A DNA stretch of 64,000 nucleotides from VBAS01 sp035318985 (GCA_035318985.1 DATHDP010000127.1:1-64000); one strand, 5' to 3'. Positions 25,073 to 33,951 are shown, counted from the first letter of the stretch. Translations and numbers: made by a program. The notes: generated by a model not told the origin, from the letters alone.

Positions 25073-25783
25073 ATGAAATATTGGGTCGTTGCCTTACTAA
25101 GTTCTTTGATTGTTTTTTCTGCTTCTGCACAGAAAGATTCAACCATAAAAAAGAAAGACAGGAAAAGAGATGTATTGATGCAAACTACAATGGGTGATAT
25201 GGTTATCCGGTTATCCGATTCAACGCCTCTGCATCGTGATAATTTTTTAAAGCTTGTAAAAGTTGGCTACTACGACAGTCTTTTATTTCACCGGGTAATA
25301 AAAAATTTTATGATACAGGGTGGCGATCCAAATAGTAAAAGGGCCGAAGCAGGCAAGCCCCTGGGAGATGGCAGTCCGGGTTATACTGTTCCGGCTGAGT
25401 TCAGAAAAACATTATTTCATAAAAAAGGAGCATTAGCTGCTGCAAGAATGGGTGACAATATAAATCCGGCGAAAGAAAGCAGCGGTAGTCAATTTTATAT
25501 AGCACAGGGAAAGGTTTTTACTGATGCAGGTCTTGATTCAGTTGAAACATTCCGATTAAATGGCAGAAAAATTCCTGCGGTACAAAGAGAAGTTTATAAA
25601 ACGATTGGCGGCACACCCCATCTTGACCAGGGTTATACTGTTTATGGTGAAGTAGTGAAAGGATTAGATGTGGTAGATAAAATTGCAGCCGTTCAAACAA
25701 GCAGGGGCCAGGACCGTGATCGTCCTTTACAAGATGTAAGAATAATTAAAGCGAAACTTATCAAAAGGAAACGCCATACTTAG
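25073..25783 (+). CDS. Cyclophilin-type peptidyl-prolyl isomerase, secreted
   Basis: This 236-residue protein accelerates cis-trans isomerisation of prolyl bonds, assisting folding of exported proteins. A signal peptide (1-20, ending SASAQ) predicts a periplasmic location. The cyclophilin core carries FHRVIKNFMIQGGDP at about 72-86 and SSGSQFYIAQG near residue 139, containing catalytic Arg and Gln positions. An insertion of about 30 residues follows the second motif (FTDAGLDSVETFRLNGRKIP, in part), a feature of Bacteroidota cyclophilins. A basic tail (KAKLIKRKRHT) ends it. Confidence 0.94.
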   Translation: MKYWVVALLSSLIVFSASAQKDSTIKKKDRKRDVLMQTTMGDMVIRLSDSTPLHRDNFLKLVKVGYYDSLLFHRVIKNFMIQGGDPNSKRAEAGKPLGDGSPGYTVPAEFRKTLFHKKGALAAARMGDNINPAKESSGSQFYIAQGKVFTDAGLDSVETFRLNGRKIPAVQREVYKTIGGTPHLDQGYTVYGEVVKGLDVVDKIAAVQTSRGQDRDRPLQDVRIIKAKLIKRKRHT

Positions 25784-25865
25784 GACTCGTCAATAATCAA
25801 TGTTGAATGATCAAATCAATTTGGAAGCACATATTCACCATTGACCATTCACAATTCACGAAAAG

Positions 25866-25993
25866 ATGAATAGCGAACTGAACCCTTCGCTTTGCTCTGG
25901 GCAGGCTACTGCAACAATTTGTTGAATAGAATTGTTGCAGTACAAGAGTGCGACGCAACGGAAGCCCAATGGAAGAACAAAAGCTGGCATCAA
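25866..25993 (+). repeat. Dispersed intergenic repeat, copy D (longest)
   Basis: This is the fullest copy of the family. In order it has AAGATGAA, CCTTCGCTTTGCTCTGGGC, AGGCT, GTTGAATAGAATT, the core GTACAAGAGTGCGACGCAAC at 25940-25959, and AAAGCTGGCAT at about 25979. An ATTCACCATTGACCATTCAC word array precedes it (25836-25860). Inside it, TGCAACAATT and AATTGTTGCA (about 25909-25939) are inverted. It fills the cyclophilin-gcvH gap. Confidence 0.85.
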
Positions 25994-26061
25994 AATTCTT
26001 TATTTACTTTTTAGAGTTATTTAACCTGATTTCATAATCTTTGCAACTCAAATTTTCAACT

Positions 26062-26439
26062 ATGAATTTCCCCTCAAATCTTCGTTATACAAAGGAGCAT
26101 GAATGGATAAAATTGGATGGTAATGTGGCCACCATTGGCATTACTGATTATGCGCAAAAAGAACTCGGCGATATTGTATATATAGAAGTAGAAACGATTG
26201 GTAAAGCATTAAAGGCCGGCGATGTATTTGGTACAGTTGAAGCAGTGAAAACAGTGTCTGATCTTTTTTTGCCTGTAGACGGAACCATTACGGAATTAAA
26301 TGCCGCTTTGGCAAACTCTCCTGAATCAGTTAACAGTGACCCCTACGGTGAAGGCTGGATGGTAAAAATGACAGTGAATAGCCCCGCTGACGTAGAAGCC
26401 CTGATGGATGCCGCCACCTACCAAAAGCAAGTGGCTTAA
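26062..26439 (+). CDS. gcvH: Glycine cleavage system H protein
   Basis: This is the lipoyl carrier of the glycine cleavage system, moving the aminomethyl group between the P, T and L proteins. With the ATG at 26062 (MNFPSNLRYTKEHEWIK) it has 125 residues, normal for the family. The upstream in-frame TTG at 26041 lies next to a TAnnTTTG-like sequence and is not needed. The lipoylated Lys is K63 in VEAVKTVSDLF, and the end region NSDPYGEGWMVKM is typical. No gcvT or gcvP is adjacent. A good terminator follows. Confidence 0.97.
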   Translation: MNFPSNLRYTKEHEWIKLDGNVATIGITDYAQKELGDIVYIEVETIGKALKAGDVFGTVEAVKTVSDLFLPVDGTITELNAALANSPESVNSDPYGEGWMVKMTVNSPADVEALMDAATYQKQVA

Positions 26440-26467
26440 ATCCGAGCAAAAAAATATTTCGTAAATA

Positions 26468-26498
26468 AAGCGTCCCGCAGTTGGGGATGCTTTTTTTG
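26468..26498 (+). terminator. Rho-independent terminator of gcvH
   Basis: Stem AGCGTCCC/GGGGATGCT with one G-T pair, a 5-6 base loop, then seven T. It ends 18 bases before the TTG start of the next sigma gene. Confidence 0.85.
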
Positions 26499-26515
26499 TT
26501 TACCTTTTAACCAGC

Positions 26516-27055
26516 TTGGAACCGAAAATCAAATACAGCGAGCAAGAACTCGTTGCTTTGCTAAAAGAGCAAAACAATGATGCGTTCAATTACCTGTATG
26601 ATCATTATTCAGGGGCTCTTTTCACAATCATTAACCAAATAGTTCCGGATAAAGACACTGCAAGTGATGTGCTGCAGGAAGTATTTGTCAATGTGTGGAG
26701 AAAGATCAGTTCTTACGATGAAACAAAAGGCAGGCTATTCACATGGATGCTGAATATTGCACGAAACGCTGCGATTGATAAAGTAAGATCTAAAGGTTAC
26801 AGGGATAACCAAAGGACCCAGTCGATAGCAGAAGGGGAAGCAGGAGTGGCAATGAGTTCAAATCCGATTGTAAATGATGTAGGTCTGAAAAAAGTTTTAA
26901 CGACATTGAATGAAGAGTACCGAAAGCTTATTGATCTTTCCTATTTCCAGGGATTTACTCATGAAGAAATTGCGAAGATGCTGGGCATACCTTTGGGAAC
27001 AGTAAAAACAAGAATAAGAACAGCGATCAGTCAATTAAGAACAATGATCAGATAA
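26516..27055 (+). CDS. ECF-type RNA polymerase sigma factor
   Basis: A 179-residue ECF sigma factor. Region 2 (about 23-95) has DTASDVLQEVFVNVWRKISSYDETKGRLFTWMLNIARNAAID (in part: DVLQEVFVNVW). Region 4 (about 128-175) has the helix-turn-helix FTHEEIAKMLGIPLGTVKTRIRTA. The start is TTG (26516), chosen because the frame has no suitable ATG before region 2. It is followed after four bases by an RskA-like anti-sigma gene, the classic pairing for SigK-like ECF factors. It is distinct from the sigma factor at 196. Confidence 0.94.
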   Translation: MEPKIKYSEQELVALLKEQNNDAFNYLYDHYSGALFTIINQIVPDKDTASDVLQEVFVNVWRKISSYDETKGRLFTWMLNIARNAAIDKVRSKGYRDNQRTQSIAEGEAGVAMSSNPIVNDVGLKKVLTTLNEEYRKLIDLSYFQGFTHEEIAKMLGIPLGTVKTRIRTAISQLRTMIR

Positions 27056-27059
27056 AAAC

Positions 27060-27845
27060 GTGAATATAAAAGAATACATATCAAGTGGAGTTGTTGAAAG
27101 CTATGTACTTGGAATGCTGTCAGCACAGGAAAAATTTGATTTTGAACAATACTGTGAAGTTTATCCTGAACTGAAAGCAGCACGAAATGCTTTTGAACTG
27201 GCGATTGAAAAACAGGCGATGGAAAATGCAGTGTCCCCACCAGCTAATGTGAAGGAAAAAGTATTTTCTGCTATTCAACAAAACCCTGCATCCAATACCT
27301 CTAAAATAGTAAGTATAGAACCAACGATCCGCAGGTCAGCTGGCTTCCGTTGGATGGCTGCGGCTTCAATCATTCTGTTTTTGGTGACTGGCTATTTTGC
27401 TTACACACTTTATAATCAAAATAAAGACCTGAACAACTCTCTCAAATCACTCCAGGTTAAGGTTGATCAAATGGAAGAATACCATAAAATAATGAGTGAT
27501 CCGAATGTGGCTGTTGTAAACATGGTAGCAATGACTCCCGCTAAAGCTTCAGCCAGCATTTACTGGGATTCTACTTCATCGGATGTTTATCTTCTTATAA
27601 AAAATATGCCTCAACTTCCTTCCGACAAACAATACCAGCTTTGGTCAATCATGAATGGGAAAAATGGGCAGTTACAACCCAACAGCCTGGGACTTTTTGA
27701 TGTAGGAGAAAATCAAAAGATCATTCTTAAAATGAGTAACGTTAAAAAAGCTGATGCCTTTGCAATCACTATTGAAAAGAGAGGTAATACAGAAGGTCCC
27801 AATCTTGAGCAACTGCAATCAATGGGAAAAACAAAAATTCAGTAA
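27060..27845 (+). CDS. RskA-like transmembrane anti-sigma factor
   Basis: A 261-residue anti-sigma factor with a GTG start four bases after the sigma stop. The cytoplasmic N-terminus (about 1-60; SGVVESYVLGMLSAQEKFDFE) is the sigma-binding domain. One membrane helix (about 97-117) is followed by a short coiled coil (118-145). The extracytoplasmic C-terminal RskA-type domain has SASIYWDSTSSDVYLLIKNMP and YQLWSIMNGKNGQLQPNSLGLF. Regulated proteolysis or a redox signal usually releases sigma in this family. No zinc motif HxxxCxxC is present, as is usual for this type. Confidence 0.92.
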   Translation: MNIKEYISSGVVESYVLGMLSAQEKFDFEQYCEVYPELKAARNAFELAIEKQAMENAVSPPANVKEKVFSAIQQNPASNTSKIVSIEPTIRRSAGFRWMAAASIILFLVTGYFAYTLYNQNKDLNNSLKSLQVKVDQMEEYHKIMSDPNVAVVNMVAMTPAKASASIYWDSTSSDVYLLIKNMPQLPSDKQYQLWSIMNGKNGQLQPNSLGLFDVGENQKIILKMSNVKKADAFAITIEKRGNTEGPNLEQLQSMGKTKIQ

Positions 27846-27937
27846 AAAAATTAAATCCCAATTATAGAAATTCCCGTAGTTAGAGTTAAGCTTTAACTGT
27901 GAATCCTTAAGATTTGGTTCTATAGTTGGTTAATGAC

Positions 27938-27965
27938 AGGGGCCCTTTTTGGGGCTCCTTCTTTT
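27938..27965 (+). terminator. Rho-independent terminator of the sigma/anti-sigma operon
   Basis: Stem AGGGGCCC/GGGCTCCT (8 pairs, one G-T), loop TTTTTG, tail TCTTTT. It lies within the first codons of the longest possible VanZ frame, which argues that VanZ starts further downstream. Confidence 0.85.
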
Positions 27966-27991
27966 ATACATATATTCGGAAAAAATCAGCA

Positions 27992-28375
27992 TTGAAGAAA
28001 AATGTCTCAACAATTGTTTTTGCTGTCATTTGGCTTTTACTTGTAACCACTTTGCTCTGTATCCCGGGAACAAAGTTCCCAAAGATCGATTGGCAAGACA
28101 AAATATGGTTGGATAAATGGATCCATATCTTTTTATTTATGATACTGATTATTCTCTGGAGCATGGCATATTCGCATAAAAAAAATACACAGAGTGGTAG
28201 CCGAAAAATTTTCTTCAAAATAATGGTGGCTGGTTGTTTGTATGGCATTGCAATGGAACTTGTCCAGAAATATTTTATTCCATTCCGTTCATTTGATCCG
28301 GGAGATATAATTGCAGATGGAATTGGCTGTGTTGTCGGTTATTTTTTTGCAATTAAAAGATTTTACCCCCGATAA
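27992..28375 (+). CDS. VanZ-like membrane protein
   Basis: A small membrane protein of about 127 residues with four hydrophobic segments. VanZ-family marks are KIWLDKWIHIFLFMILIILW (DK..H near the second helix) and MELVQKYFIPFRSFDPGDIIADGIG before the last helix. Function is unknown; the name comes from a teicoplanin-resistance cluster. The frame is open back to a TTG at 27926. That region contains a terminator hairpin, so I prefer the TTG at 27992 (LKKNVSTIVF). The start is uncertain, the family likely. Confidence 0.82.
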   Translation: MKKNVSTIVFAVIWLLLVTTLLCIPGTKFPKIDWQDKIWLDKWIHIFLFMILIILWSMAYSHKKNTQSGSRKIFFKIMVAGCLYGIAMELVQKYFIPFRSFDPGDIIADGIGCVVGYFFAIKRFYPR

Positions 28376-28435
28376 ATTTTTGTGTTCCAGAAAACAAAAA
28401 GATCTTATTTCTCGTATATAGATCAAAATCATATC

Positions 28436-29728
28436 GTGAAATATTTGTTTTCCTATATATCTGTCATCCTTCTTCTATCTGCCTGTCAAAAAAAAGAGAA
28501 CCCGATCGTTGAACAAAGCTTTATCGATAGCCTAATACAACATTACACTTTGTCAAAAGCAGAATTAACAAACAGGGATGATCTCATTTTCTGGCAAAAA
28601 AGAATGGATAGTATTCCAGATAATTTTTCTAACGGCCCAAAATATGCTTCGGCGCTTGCCAGCCGTTTTCGTTTATATGGAGATATTCATGACCTGCTGA
28701 AAGCCGATAGTCTTATTAAAGAATCAAATATGGTGAACCAGGAAAAAGAAGGTGATATATTTTTATCAATGGCGGCATTTGCGATCCAGCAGCACCAGTT
28801 TAACCAGGCAGCTACTTTTGTAGATAAAGCAAAAAAAATAAGCGACAACAAGTATGGTATTATTCTATCACAGTTTGATGTTGCGTTTGAAACAGGCTTA
28901 TATCAATGGGCATTAACTACTCTTAAAGCCTTAGGCGATGATCGATCTTATGGTTATTTTTTTCGTAAAGCAAAGTATGAGCATTATTCAGGATCATTAG
29001 ACAGTGCTATTAGCTGTATGCTTAAGGCTGCGGGAAAAGCCACAGCAAGCGTTGCCTTGAAACAAGCTGCACTTTCAAATGCTGCTGATCTCTGTGTACA
29101 TAAAGGCGACCTGCAACAAGCATATGCTCTTTATAAAAAAAGTATTGAATTAGATGCAGCCGATCATCATAGTTTGACTGGAATAGGATGGATAGCTTTA
29201 GTACATGAGAAGAATGACTCGCTGGCAGAAAAAATATTTTCATTTGTACAACAGCACACCAAATCCCCCGATATTCTTTTAAAGATGGAACAACTTGCAG
29301 AATTCCGTAAGGATAGTATTACTATAAAAAAATATGCAGAAGAATTTGTAGCGCAAGCCAGCAACCAATTATTATATGGTAATATGTATAATAAATATTT
29401 GATCGGTCTTTATGTTGGAGTTCTGAATGATCCTGCAAAAGCCGTAATTATTGCAGAGCAAGAATTAAAAAATCGCAGTACTCCGCAAACCAATGCCTGG
29501 TATGCATGGGCTCTTCTTCAGAATAATGAAAAAGAAAAAGCGGCTTCAATTTTTAGATCATCTGTTTCCGGAAAACCATTAGAAGGTCTTGAGCTGTATT
29601 ATATGGGAAAACTTATGCAAAACATGGATAAAGGTTATAATGCAGAACAGTATTTTAAAGCGGCATATAAGAATCGCTACGATCTAAATCCTGAACAGGT
29701 AAGGGACCTGGAAAAAAATTTAGAATAA
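28436..29728 (+). CDS. TPR-like lipoprotein
   Basis: From the GTG at 28436 the product has 430 residues and begins with a lipoprotein signal (VKYLFSYISVILLLSAC; lipobox LSAC, Cys 17). A longer GTG start at 28382 adds 18 residues ahead of the signal and is less likely. The remainder is all-helical with tetratricopeptide-like repeats, for example FNQAATFVDKAKKIS, GDLQQAYALYKKSIELDAAD and KEKAASIFRSSVSGKP. It should be a membrane-anchored protein-interaction scaffold. The 3' end overlaps the convergent HupE-like gene by nine bases. Confidence 0.85.
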   Translation: MKYLFSYISVILLLSACQKKENPIVEQSFIDSLIQHYTLSKAELTNRDDLIFWQKRMDSIPDNFSNGPKYASALASRFRLYGDIHDLLKADSLIKESNMVNQEKEGDIFLSMAAFAIQQHQFNQAATFVDKAKKISDNKYGIILSQFDVAFETGLYQWALTTLKALGDDRSYGYFFRKAKYEHYSGSLDSAISCMLKAAGKATASVALKQAALSNAADLCVHKGDLQQAYALYKKSIELDAADHHSLTGIGWIALVHEKNDSLAEKIFSFVQQHTKSPDILLKMEQLAEFRKDSITIKKYAEEFVAQASNQLLYGNMYNKYLIGLYVGVLNDPAKAVIIAEQELKNRSTPQTNAWYAWALLQNNEKEKAASIFRSSVSGKPLEGLELYYMGKLMQNMDKGYNAEQYFKAAYKNRYDLNPEQVRDLEKNLE

Positions 29729-30385
29729 CGTTCTCTGAATGGTCCAATAAAGAGCAATAGCAGCAATGAGAGCCGATAGAGGGATCATAATATATTTTCT
29801 GTAATATGGTTTATTACCAAACCATTTTGCCAGTAATAAATAAGCGGTGATTATAACAGTAAGCTGACCAAGTTCAACACCGATATTAAACATCACCAGC
29901 GAAGTAAGAAAGGATTTGGAAGGCAGCCCAAGACCCGATAATGCAGTGGCGAAACCCATTCCATGAACAAGACCAAAACAAAACACAACTCCAATACGTG
30001 ATGCTTTTAACCTAGGTGAGAAAATATTCTCCAGTGCTACATACATTATTGAAATTGCAATGATTGGTTCTACAATTCTTGCAGGCGGCCTGATAACATT
30101 ATACATTGCCAGCCCAAGAGTAACAGAATGTGCAACAGTAAATGCAAGTGATTGCCACAAAACGGGTTTTAGTTTCGGGCTTAATAGAAATAAACTTAGC
30201 ACAAAAAGAATATGATCAAATCCTAATGGAAGAATATGCTTATAACCTAGCTTAAGATAAAGGATGGCGGCTTCACCACCAGGCATACTTTCAAGTTCCC
30301 TGATCACATCATGAGCAAAAAGTGAATGGGAGATACAAAACAGTAATAACAATAAACCAATTCTTCGCTTTGAAGTGTTAGTCAC
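29720..30385 (-). CDS. HupE/UreJ-like membrane protein
   Basis: A 221-residue protein with a possible signal peptide and six or more membrane helices. Conserved His/Asp positions lie within helices: GFDHILFVLSLFLL, AFTVAHSVTLGLA and FGLVHGMGFATAL. These are the marks of the HupE/UreJ family, which in some bacteria import nickel or cobalt; metal specificity cannot be judged here. No hydrogenase or urease gene lies nearby, so a metallocenter-linked role is not supported by context. It stands alone and has a long gap upstream. Confidence 0.88.
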   Translation of the reverse strand: MTNTSKRRIGLLLLLFCISHSLFAHDVIRELESMPGGEAAILYLKLGYKHILPLGFDHILFVLSLFLLSPKLKPVLWQSLAFTVAHSVTLGLAMYNVIRPPARIVEPIIAISIMYVALENIFSPRLKASRIGVVFCFGLVHGMGFATALSGLGLPSKSFLTSLVMFNIGVELGQLTVIITAYLLLAKWFGNKPYYRKYIMIPLSALIAAIALYWTIQRTLF

Positions 30386-30635
30386 ACGATGGATAATTTA
30401 ATAATTAACGAGGGCAGCAATAAAAGGAAATGTTGAAAGAAATACTTTATGATTTACGACAGTTGATAAAAATTGGATTTATGCATGACAAGGAAACAAA
30501 TTATTCTAGACTGTTGCCTTTCATTTAAATTGTATCCATCATACATCTGGTAAGCCCCATTTTTTAAAGACAGGAGTAACGATAAGAAGTGGCCTTTTTA
30601 AGGCTATTAAAGACAGAAGGGTATATAAAAAAATA

Positions 30636-30722
30636 GACCCCTGTAGAAACAGGGGTCGCAACCAAAACTAACTGCTTATGAGAAAATTGACTGCTTTATT
30701 TGTGAAGAACTTTTATCTATAA
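30636..30722 (+). other. Stem-loop plus short leader-like frame MRKLTALFVKNFYL
   Basis: GACCCCTGT-AGAA-ACAGGGGTC forms a perfect 9-bp hairpin. After ACCAAAACTAACTGCTT an ATG opens a 14-codon frame that ends in TAA at 30720-30722. The peptide resembles the start of an exported-protein signal sequence cut short by a stop. It may be a relic of a deleted secreted or TonB-receptor gene, or a leader; no downstream gene in this direction uses it. Confidence 0.4.
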
Positions 30723-31000
30723 CGCAAATTTACTGCCAATATTTTAATGCCTGTTGTTAATGAACTATTAAAGGTCTTTTCCTCGTATTTACACTTTTCA
30801 AATGGGGAAATATGCGAGGAATAACTTCAACTTCCGGCCATTTTCAAATCAAAGAATCTCAGGTTTTTAAACGCCTAAAACCATCCTTTATTTTATCCTA
30901 ATCAAGACAATTTGTAACCTTTCACGACATAAATCTGACTGTAAGGTGACAAAAACAATTCTAATTATATTCTTTAAATCGTTCACATAAATATGACGAC

Positions 31001-31031
31001 AAAAAGAAAGCGTTCCTGTTAAAGGAATGCC
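31001..31031 (-). terminator. Possible terminator of prfA
   Basis: On the minus strand GCATTCC..GGAACGC (one mismatch) is followed by TTTCTTTTT, about 35-60 bases after the prfA stop. The stem is weak. Confidence 0.4.
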
Positions 31032-31063
31032 AAAGAGTTCATTTATTTTCTCAGGAATTCAGA

Positions 31064-32128
31064 TCAATTCTGCTTTGCAAGTTTCTCTGAATTTTCAGCA
31101 AACTGCAATGCATCGATAAACTCATTTATATCGCCATTCATTACTGCAGGCAAATTGTAGGATGTAAGATTGATCCGGTGATCTGTCACCCGGCCTTGCG
31201 GATAATTATACGTTCTGATCTTGGCACTGCGGTCACCAGTGCTTACAAGACTTTTTCTATGGCGGGAGATCTCTTCCTCTTGTTTTCTCACCTGCTCTTC
31301 ATAAAGTCTTGTTCGCAACATACCCATTGCCTTTTCTCTATTGCCAAGCTGGCTTCTTTCTGTTTGGCAAACAACAACTGTACCTGTCGGGATATGCGTT
31401 AGCATCACTTTTGTTTCCACCTTGTTTACATTCTGACCACCTGCACCACCGCTTCGGGCCGTTTCCATCTTCACATCTGCAGGATTCAGTTCAAAATCTA
31501 CCTCTTCCGCTTCGGGCATTACCGCCACTGTGGCTGCTGATGTATGTACCCTTCCCGAGCCTTCAGTATCTGGTACTCTTTGTACACGATGCACACCGCT
31601 TTCAAATTTCAATGTGCCATACACATCCTCACCAATTACTTCCAGCTGCACTTCTTTATAACCACCCACTGTTCCTTCACTCTCACTTAAAACCGCCGTT
31701 TTCCAACCGCGACGTTCACAATAACGCATGTACATACGTAACAGATCACCAGCAAATAAGCTTGCCTCATCTCCGCCAGTACCTGCACGAATTTCAATGA
31801 TCGCATTTTTATCATCTTGTGGATCTTTTGGTATCAGCATCTGCCTGATGGCCGATTCCATTTTCACCTTTTTTTCTTCGCTTACCGGCAATTCTTCCTT
31901 TGCAAGCTCTCTCAATTCTTCATCCGTTCCATTCAGCGCCTCTTTATACATCGTTACGTCATCAATCACCTTTTTATATTCCTCGTATGCGATCACTATT
32001 TTTTCAAGGCCCCGGTATTCCTTGCTTGTCTCTGCAAACTTTTTATTGTTGCCAACTATCGCTGGGTTGGTAAGCGCTACTCCCAATTGATCAAATCTTG
32101 CTTTTATGGCTTCTAAGCGGTCTAACAT
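31064..32128 (-). CDS. prfA: Peptide chain release factor 1
   Basis: A 354-residue class I release factor that reads UAA and UAG and triggers peptide release. The catalytic GGQ loop is in RSGGAGGQNVNKVET near residue 225. RF1 rather than RF2 is indicated by the length, the RVPDTEGSGRVHTSAATVAVMPEAEEV block (in part: SGRVHTSAATVAVMPE), and the absence of the RF2 internal frameshift. The C-terminus carries the domain-4 region RTYNYPQGRVTDHRI. It is not linked to hemK/prmC here. Repeat copy E lies in its upstream gap. Confidence 0.96.
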   Translation of the reverse strand: MLDRLEAIKARFDQLGVALTNPAIVGNNKKFAETSKEYRGLEKIVIAYEEYKKVIDDVTMYKEALNGTDEELRELAKEELPVSEEKKVKMESAIRQMLIPKDPQDDKNAIIEIRAGTGGDEASLFAGDLLRMYMRYCERRGWKTAVLSESEGTVGGYKEVQLEVIGEDVYGTLKFESGVHRVQRVPDTEGSGRVHTSAATVAVMPEAEEVDFELNPADVKMETARSGGAGGQNVNKVETKVMLTHIPTGTVVVCQTERSQLGNREKAMGMLRTRLYEEQVRKQEEEISRHRKSLVSTGDRSAKIRTYNYPQGRVTDHRINLTSYNLPAVMNGDINEFIDALQFAENSEKLAKQN

Positions 32129-32178
32129 TTGAATGTTTTATTTTTGGTACCCAGCCGGATCACTACTATTGAGCTTTT

Positions 32179-32198
32179 GTTGCGTCGCACTCTTGTAC
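32179..32198 (-). repeat. Dispersed intergenic repeat, copy E
   Basis: An exact minus-strand core GTACAAGAGTGCGACGCAAC, with flanks shared with copy D: GTTGAATAGA on one side and AAAGCT on the other. It lies 50 bases upstream of prfA. Confidence 0.88.
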
Positions 32199-32266
32199 TG
32201 CTGAATCTCTATTCAACATCTGAGGTGTCATTACAAAAGACGATAGAATGTTTGAAGCCCGGCCCC

Positions 32267-32286
32267 CCCTCTCCTGAAGGAGAGGG
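32267..32286. repeat. Palindromic intergenic element CCCTCTCC..GGAGAGGG
   Basis: CCCTCTCCT and AGGAGAGGG are perfect 9-base arms around GA, flanked by a C-run and followed by AACAAGGGTGAGGT. It resembles the C5TTAAG5 element at 2846-2859 and lies 50 bases before the amidohydrolase gene. Confidence 0.7.
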
Positions 32287-32337
32287 AACAAGGGTGAGGT
32301 ATCATTTAAGGGCAGCAAAGTTAAAAGAATTCAACGC

Positions 32338-33516
32338 ATGGCATATAGAAAGTTCAAAGCGGATCAGTTGTTCGATGGTTATCGTCTTCATGGTAATGAT
32401 AAGGTCTTAATAACCGATGATTCAGGAAAAATTCAAAATATTGTTCCAGTTTCAGAAGCTGGTGATGACATACAATTCTTTAGTGGCATTCTTTCACCAG
32501 GTTTGATCAATTGCCACTGTCATCTTGAACTCAGTCATTTAAAAAATGTGATTCCTCCGCATACCGGCCTGATTGAGTTTTTATGTTTTGTTGTTTCAAA
32601 AAGAGATTTTCCCCGTGAGGTTATTGACCAGGAAATAATAAAAGCAGAAAAAGAAATGTATGTTAACGGTATTGTGGCTGTTGGTGATATTGGAAACACT
32701 GCTGATACTGCAGCAGTAAAAAGCAAAAGCAGTATCCGATGGCAAAATTTTGTAGAAGTATTGGGCTTTACAGATGAAAAGGCCGATGAGAATATTGAAC
32801 ACTATAAAAAAGTAGCACAAACTCTCGAACAAAAACTTCAAACCTCAAACATCAAACATAGAACGTCTCTTGTACCACATGCCCCCTACAGCATTTCACC
32901 AAAAACATTTAAGCTCATTAATGAGTTGACAAAAGATCGGATCATTTCGATACACAACCAGGAGCATCCTGCAGAAGATGTTTTATATAAAACTGGTGGC
33001 GGCGATTATTTGAAGCTGTTTAAGATTTTCGGCATTAATCAATCTCCGTTTCCTGTTACTGGATTAAGCAGCATTCGTTCAATATTGCCTCATTTCAATA
33101 ATGGACAAACCATTTTCCTTATTCACAATACATTCATGCCAGAAGAAGATGTTGTGTTTGCAAAAGAGTACGCTGAAACGAATGGATTAAAACTTATTTG
33201 GTGTCTTTGCATAAACGCTAATCTGTATATCGAGAACAAAGTGCCTCCGGTAGAAATGCTGATGAAACACGATTGCCCGATCGTTCTAGGAACAGATAGC
33301 TATAGCAGCAACTGGCAACTAAGTATTACAAAAGAGATGCAATCGTTGAAAAATAAATTTCCTTCTTTACCGATTGAAACTGTTTTACAATGGGCCACCA
33401 GCAGTGGAGCTGAAGCTTTGCAATGGGATAATGAGTTGGGAAGTTTTGAAAAGGGAAAGAACACCGGAGTGGTTGTAATCGATTCAAAATTTGAAACATC
33501 AAAGAGAATAATCTAA
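32338..33516 (+). CDS. Metal-dependent amidohydrolase
   Basis: A 392-residue amidohydrolase-superfamily enzyme. Metal ligands are visible: H60 and H62 in INCHCHLELSHL, a His in LVPHAPYSISP, another in SIHNQEHPAED, and the Asp in GTDSYSSNWQLS. The N-terminal beta part and the C-terminal ..GTGVVVID-like ending (KNTGVVVIDSK) complete the usual fold. The sequence most resembles the aminohydrolase branch that deaminates purine-type compounds (SAH/MTA, chlorohydrolase or aminofutalosine deaminase types). Which substrate is used cannot be decided from this window; no menaquinone genes are adjacent. Confidence 0.85.
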   Translation: MAYRKFKADQLFDGYRLHGNDKVLITDDSGKIQNIVPVSEAGDDIQFFSGILSPGLINCHCHLELSHLKNVIPPHTGLIEFLCFVVSKRDFPREVIDQEIIKAEKEMYVNGIVAVGDIGNTADTAAVKSKSSIRWQNFVEVLGFTDEKADENIEHYKKVAQTLEQKLQTSNIKHRTSLVPHAPYSISPKTFKLINELTKDRIISIHNQEHPAEDVLYKTGGGDYLKLFKIFGINQSPFPVTGLSSIRSILPHFNNGQTIFLIHNTFMPEEDVVFAKEYAETNGLKLIWCLCINANLYIENKVPPVEMLMKHDCPIVLGTDSYSSNWQLSITKEMQSLKNKFPSLPIETVLQWATSSGAEALQWDNELGSFEKGKNTGVVVIDSKFETSKRII

Positions 33517-33546
33517 CATGTTGGACCGGAGTACTATTAAAGTCAT

Positions 33547-33951
33547 ATGAAAATCATTACATGGAATTGCAATATGGCTTTCCGGAAAAAAGCAAGCTTA
33601 CTTCTTGCACACAAACCGGATATCGTTATAATTCCAGAGTGTGAAAACCCCCATAAATTAAAATTTGATGATGGCGTCCCGACACCAAATGACATATTTT
33701 GGTTTGGCAATAATCAGAATAAAGGCTTGGGAGTGTTATCATATAGTAATTATAAATTTCAATTAAATGAAACTCACAACCCTGATTATCGGATCGTGCT
33801 TCCTCTAATAGCAACAAATAAAAAGTTCTCTTTTACACTTTTTGCAATATGGGCTAACAATCCTCAGGATAAAGGATTTGAATATGTTGGCCAGATTTGG
33901 AAAGCGCTGAATTTTTATGATGGGTTGTTAAAGAATAAAAAAACTATATGA
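33547..33951 (+). CDS. Endonuclease/exonuclease/phosphatase family, N-terminal part (frameshifted)
   Basis: These 134 residues form the first half of an EEP-fold hydrolase: TWNCNMAFRKK supplies the conserved Asn and DIVIIPECE the catalytic Glu. The frame ends at TGA right after a run of seven A (33937-33943). The rest of the fold continues in another frame from 33948. One extra A in the run would join both into about 237 residues, a normal length. This may be a pseudogene, a sequencing error, transcriptional slippage, or two coupled chains. Confidence 0.8.
   Translation: MKIITWNCNMAFRKKASLLLAHKPDIVIIPECENPHKLKFDDGVPTPNDIFWFGNNQNKGLGVLSYSNYKFQLNETHNPDYRIVLPLIATNKKFSFTLFAIWANNPQDKGFEYVGQIWKALNFYDGLLKNKKTI

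Larger units (their letters stand above)
30386..31063. other. 678-base non-coding gap with hairpin and 14-codon frame
   Basis: This is the longest stretch without a gene in the window. It holds a perfect 9-bp stem-loop (30636-30657) and, 20 bases later, a 14-codon frame (30678-30722). A weak inverted repeat near the prfA 3' end (31001-31031) is also present. The rest is AT-rich, and I see no further gene, tRNA or repeat copy in it. A small RNA or the remnant of a lost gene is possible. Confidence 0.5.

Noticed and set aside
27850..27965. A small RNA gene ending in the strong hairpin before VanZ
   Set aside because: The hairpin is explained as the terminator of the anti-sigma gene, and no promoter motif lies between them.
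31064..32128. Release factor 2 (prfB) instead of RF1
   Set aside because: Length, the HTSAATVAVMPE block and the lack of a programmed internal frameshift fit RF1.
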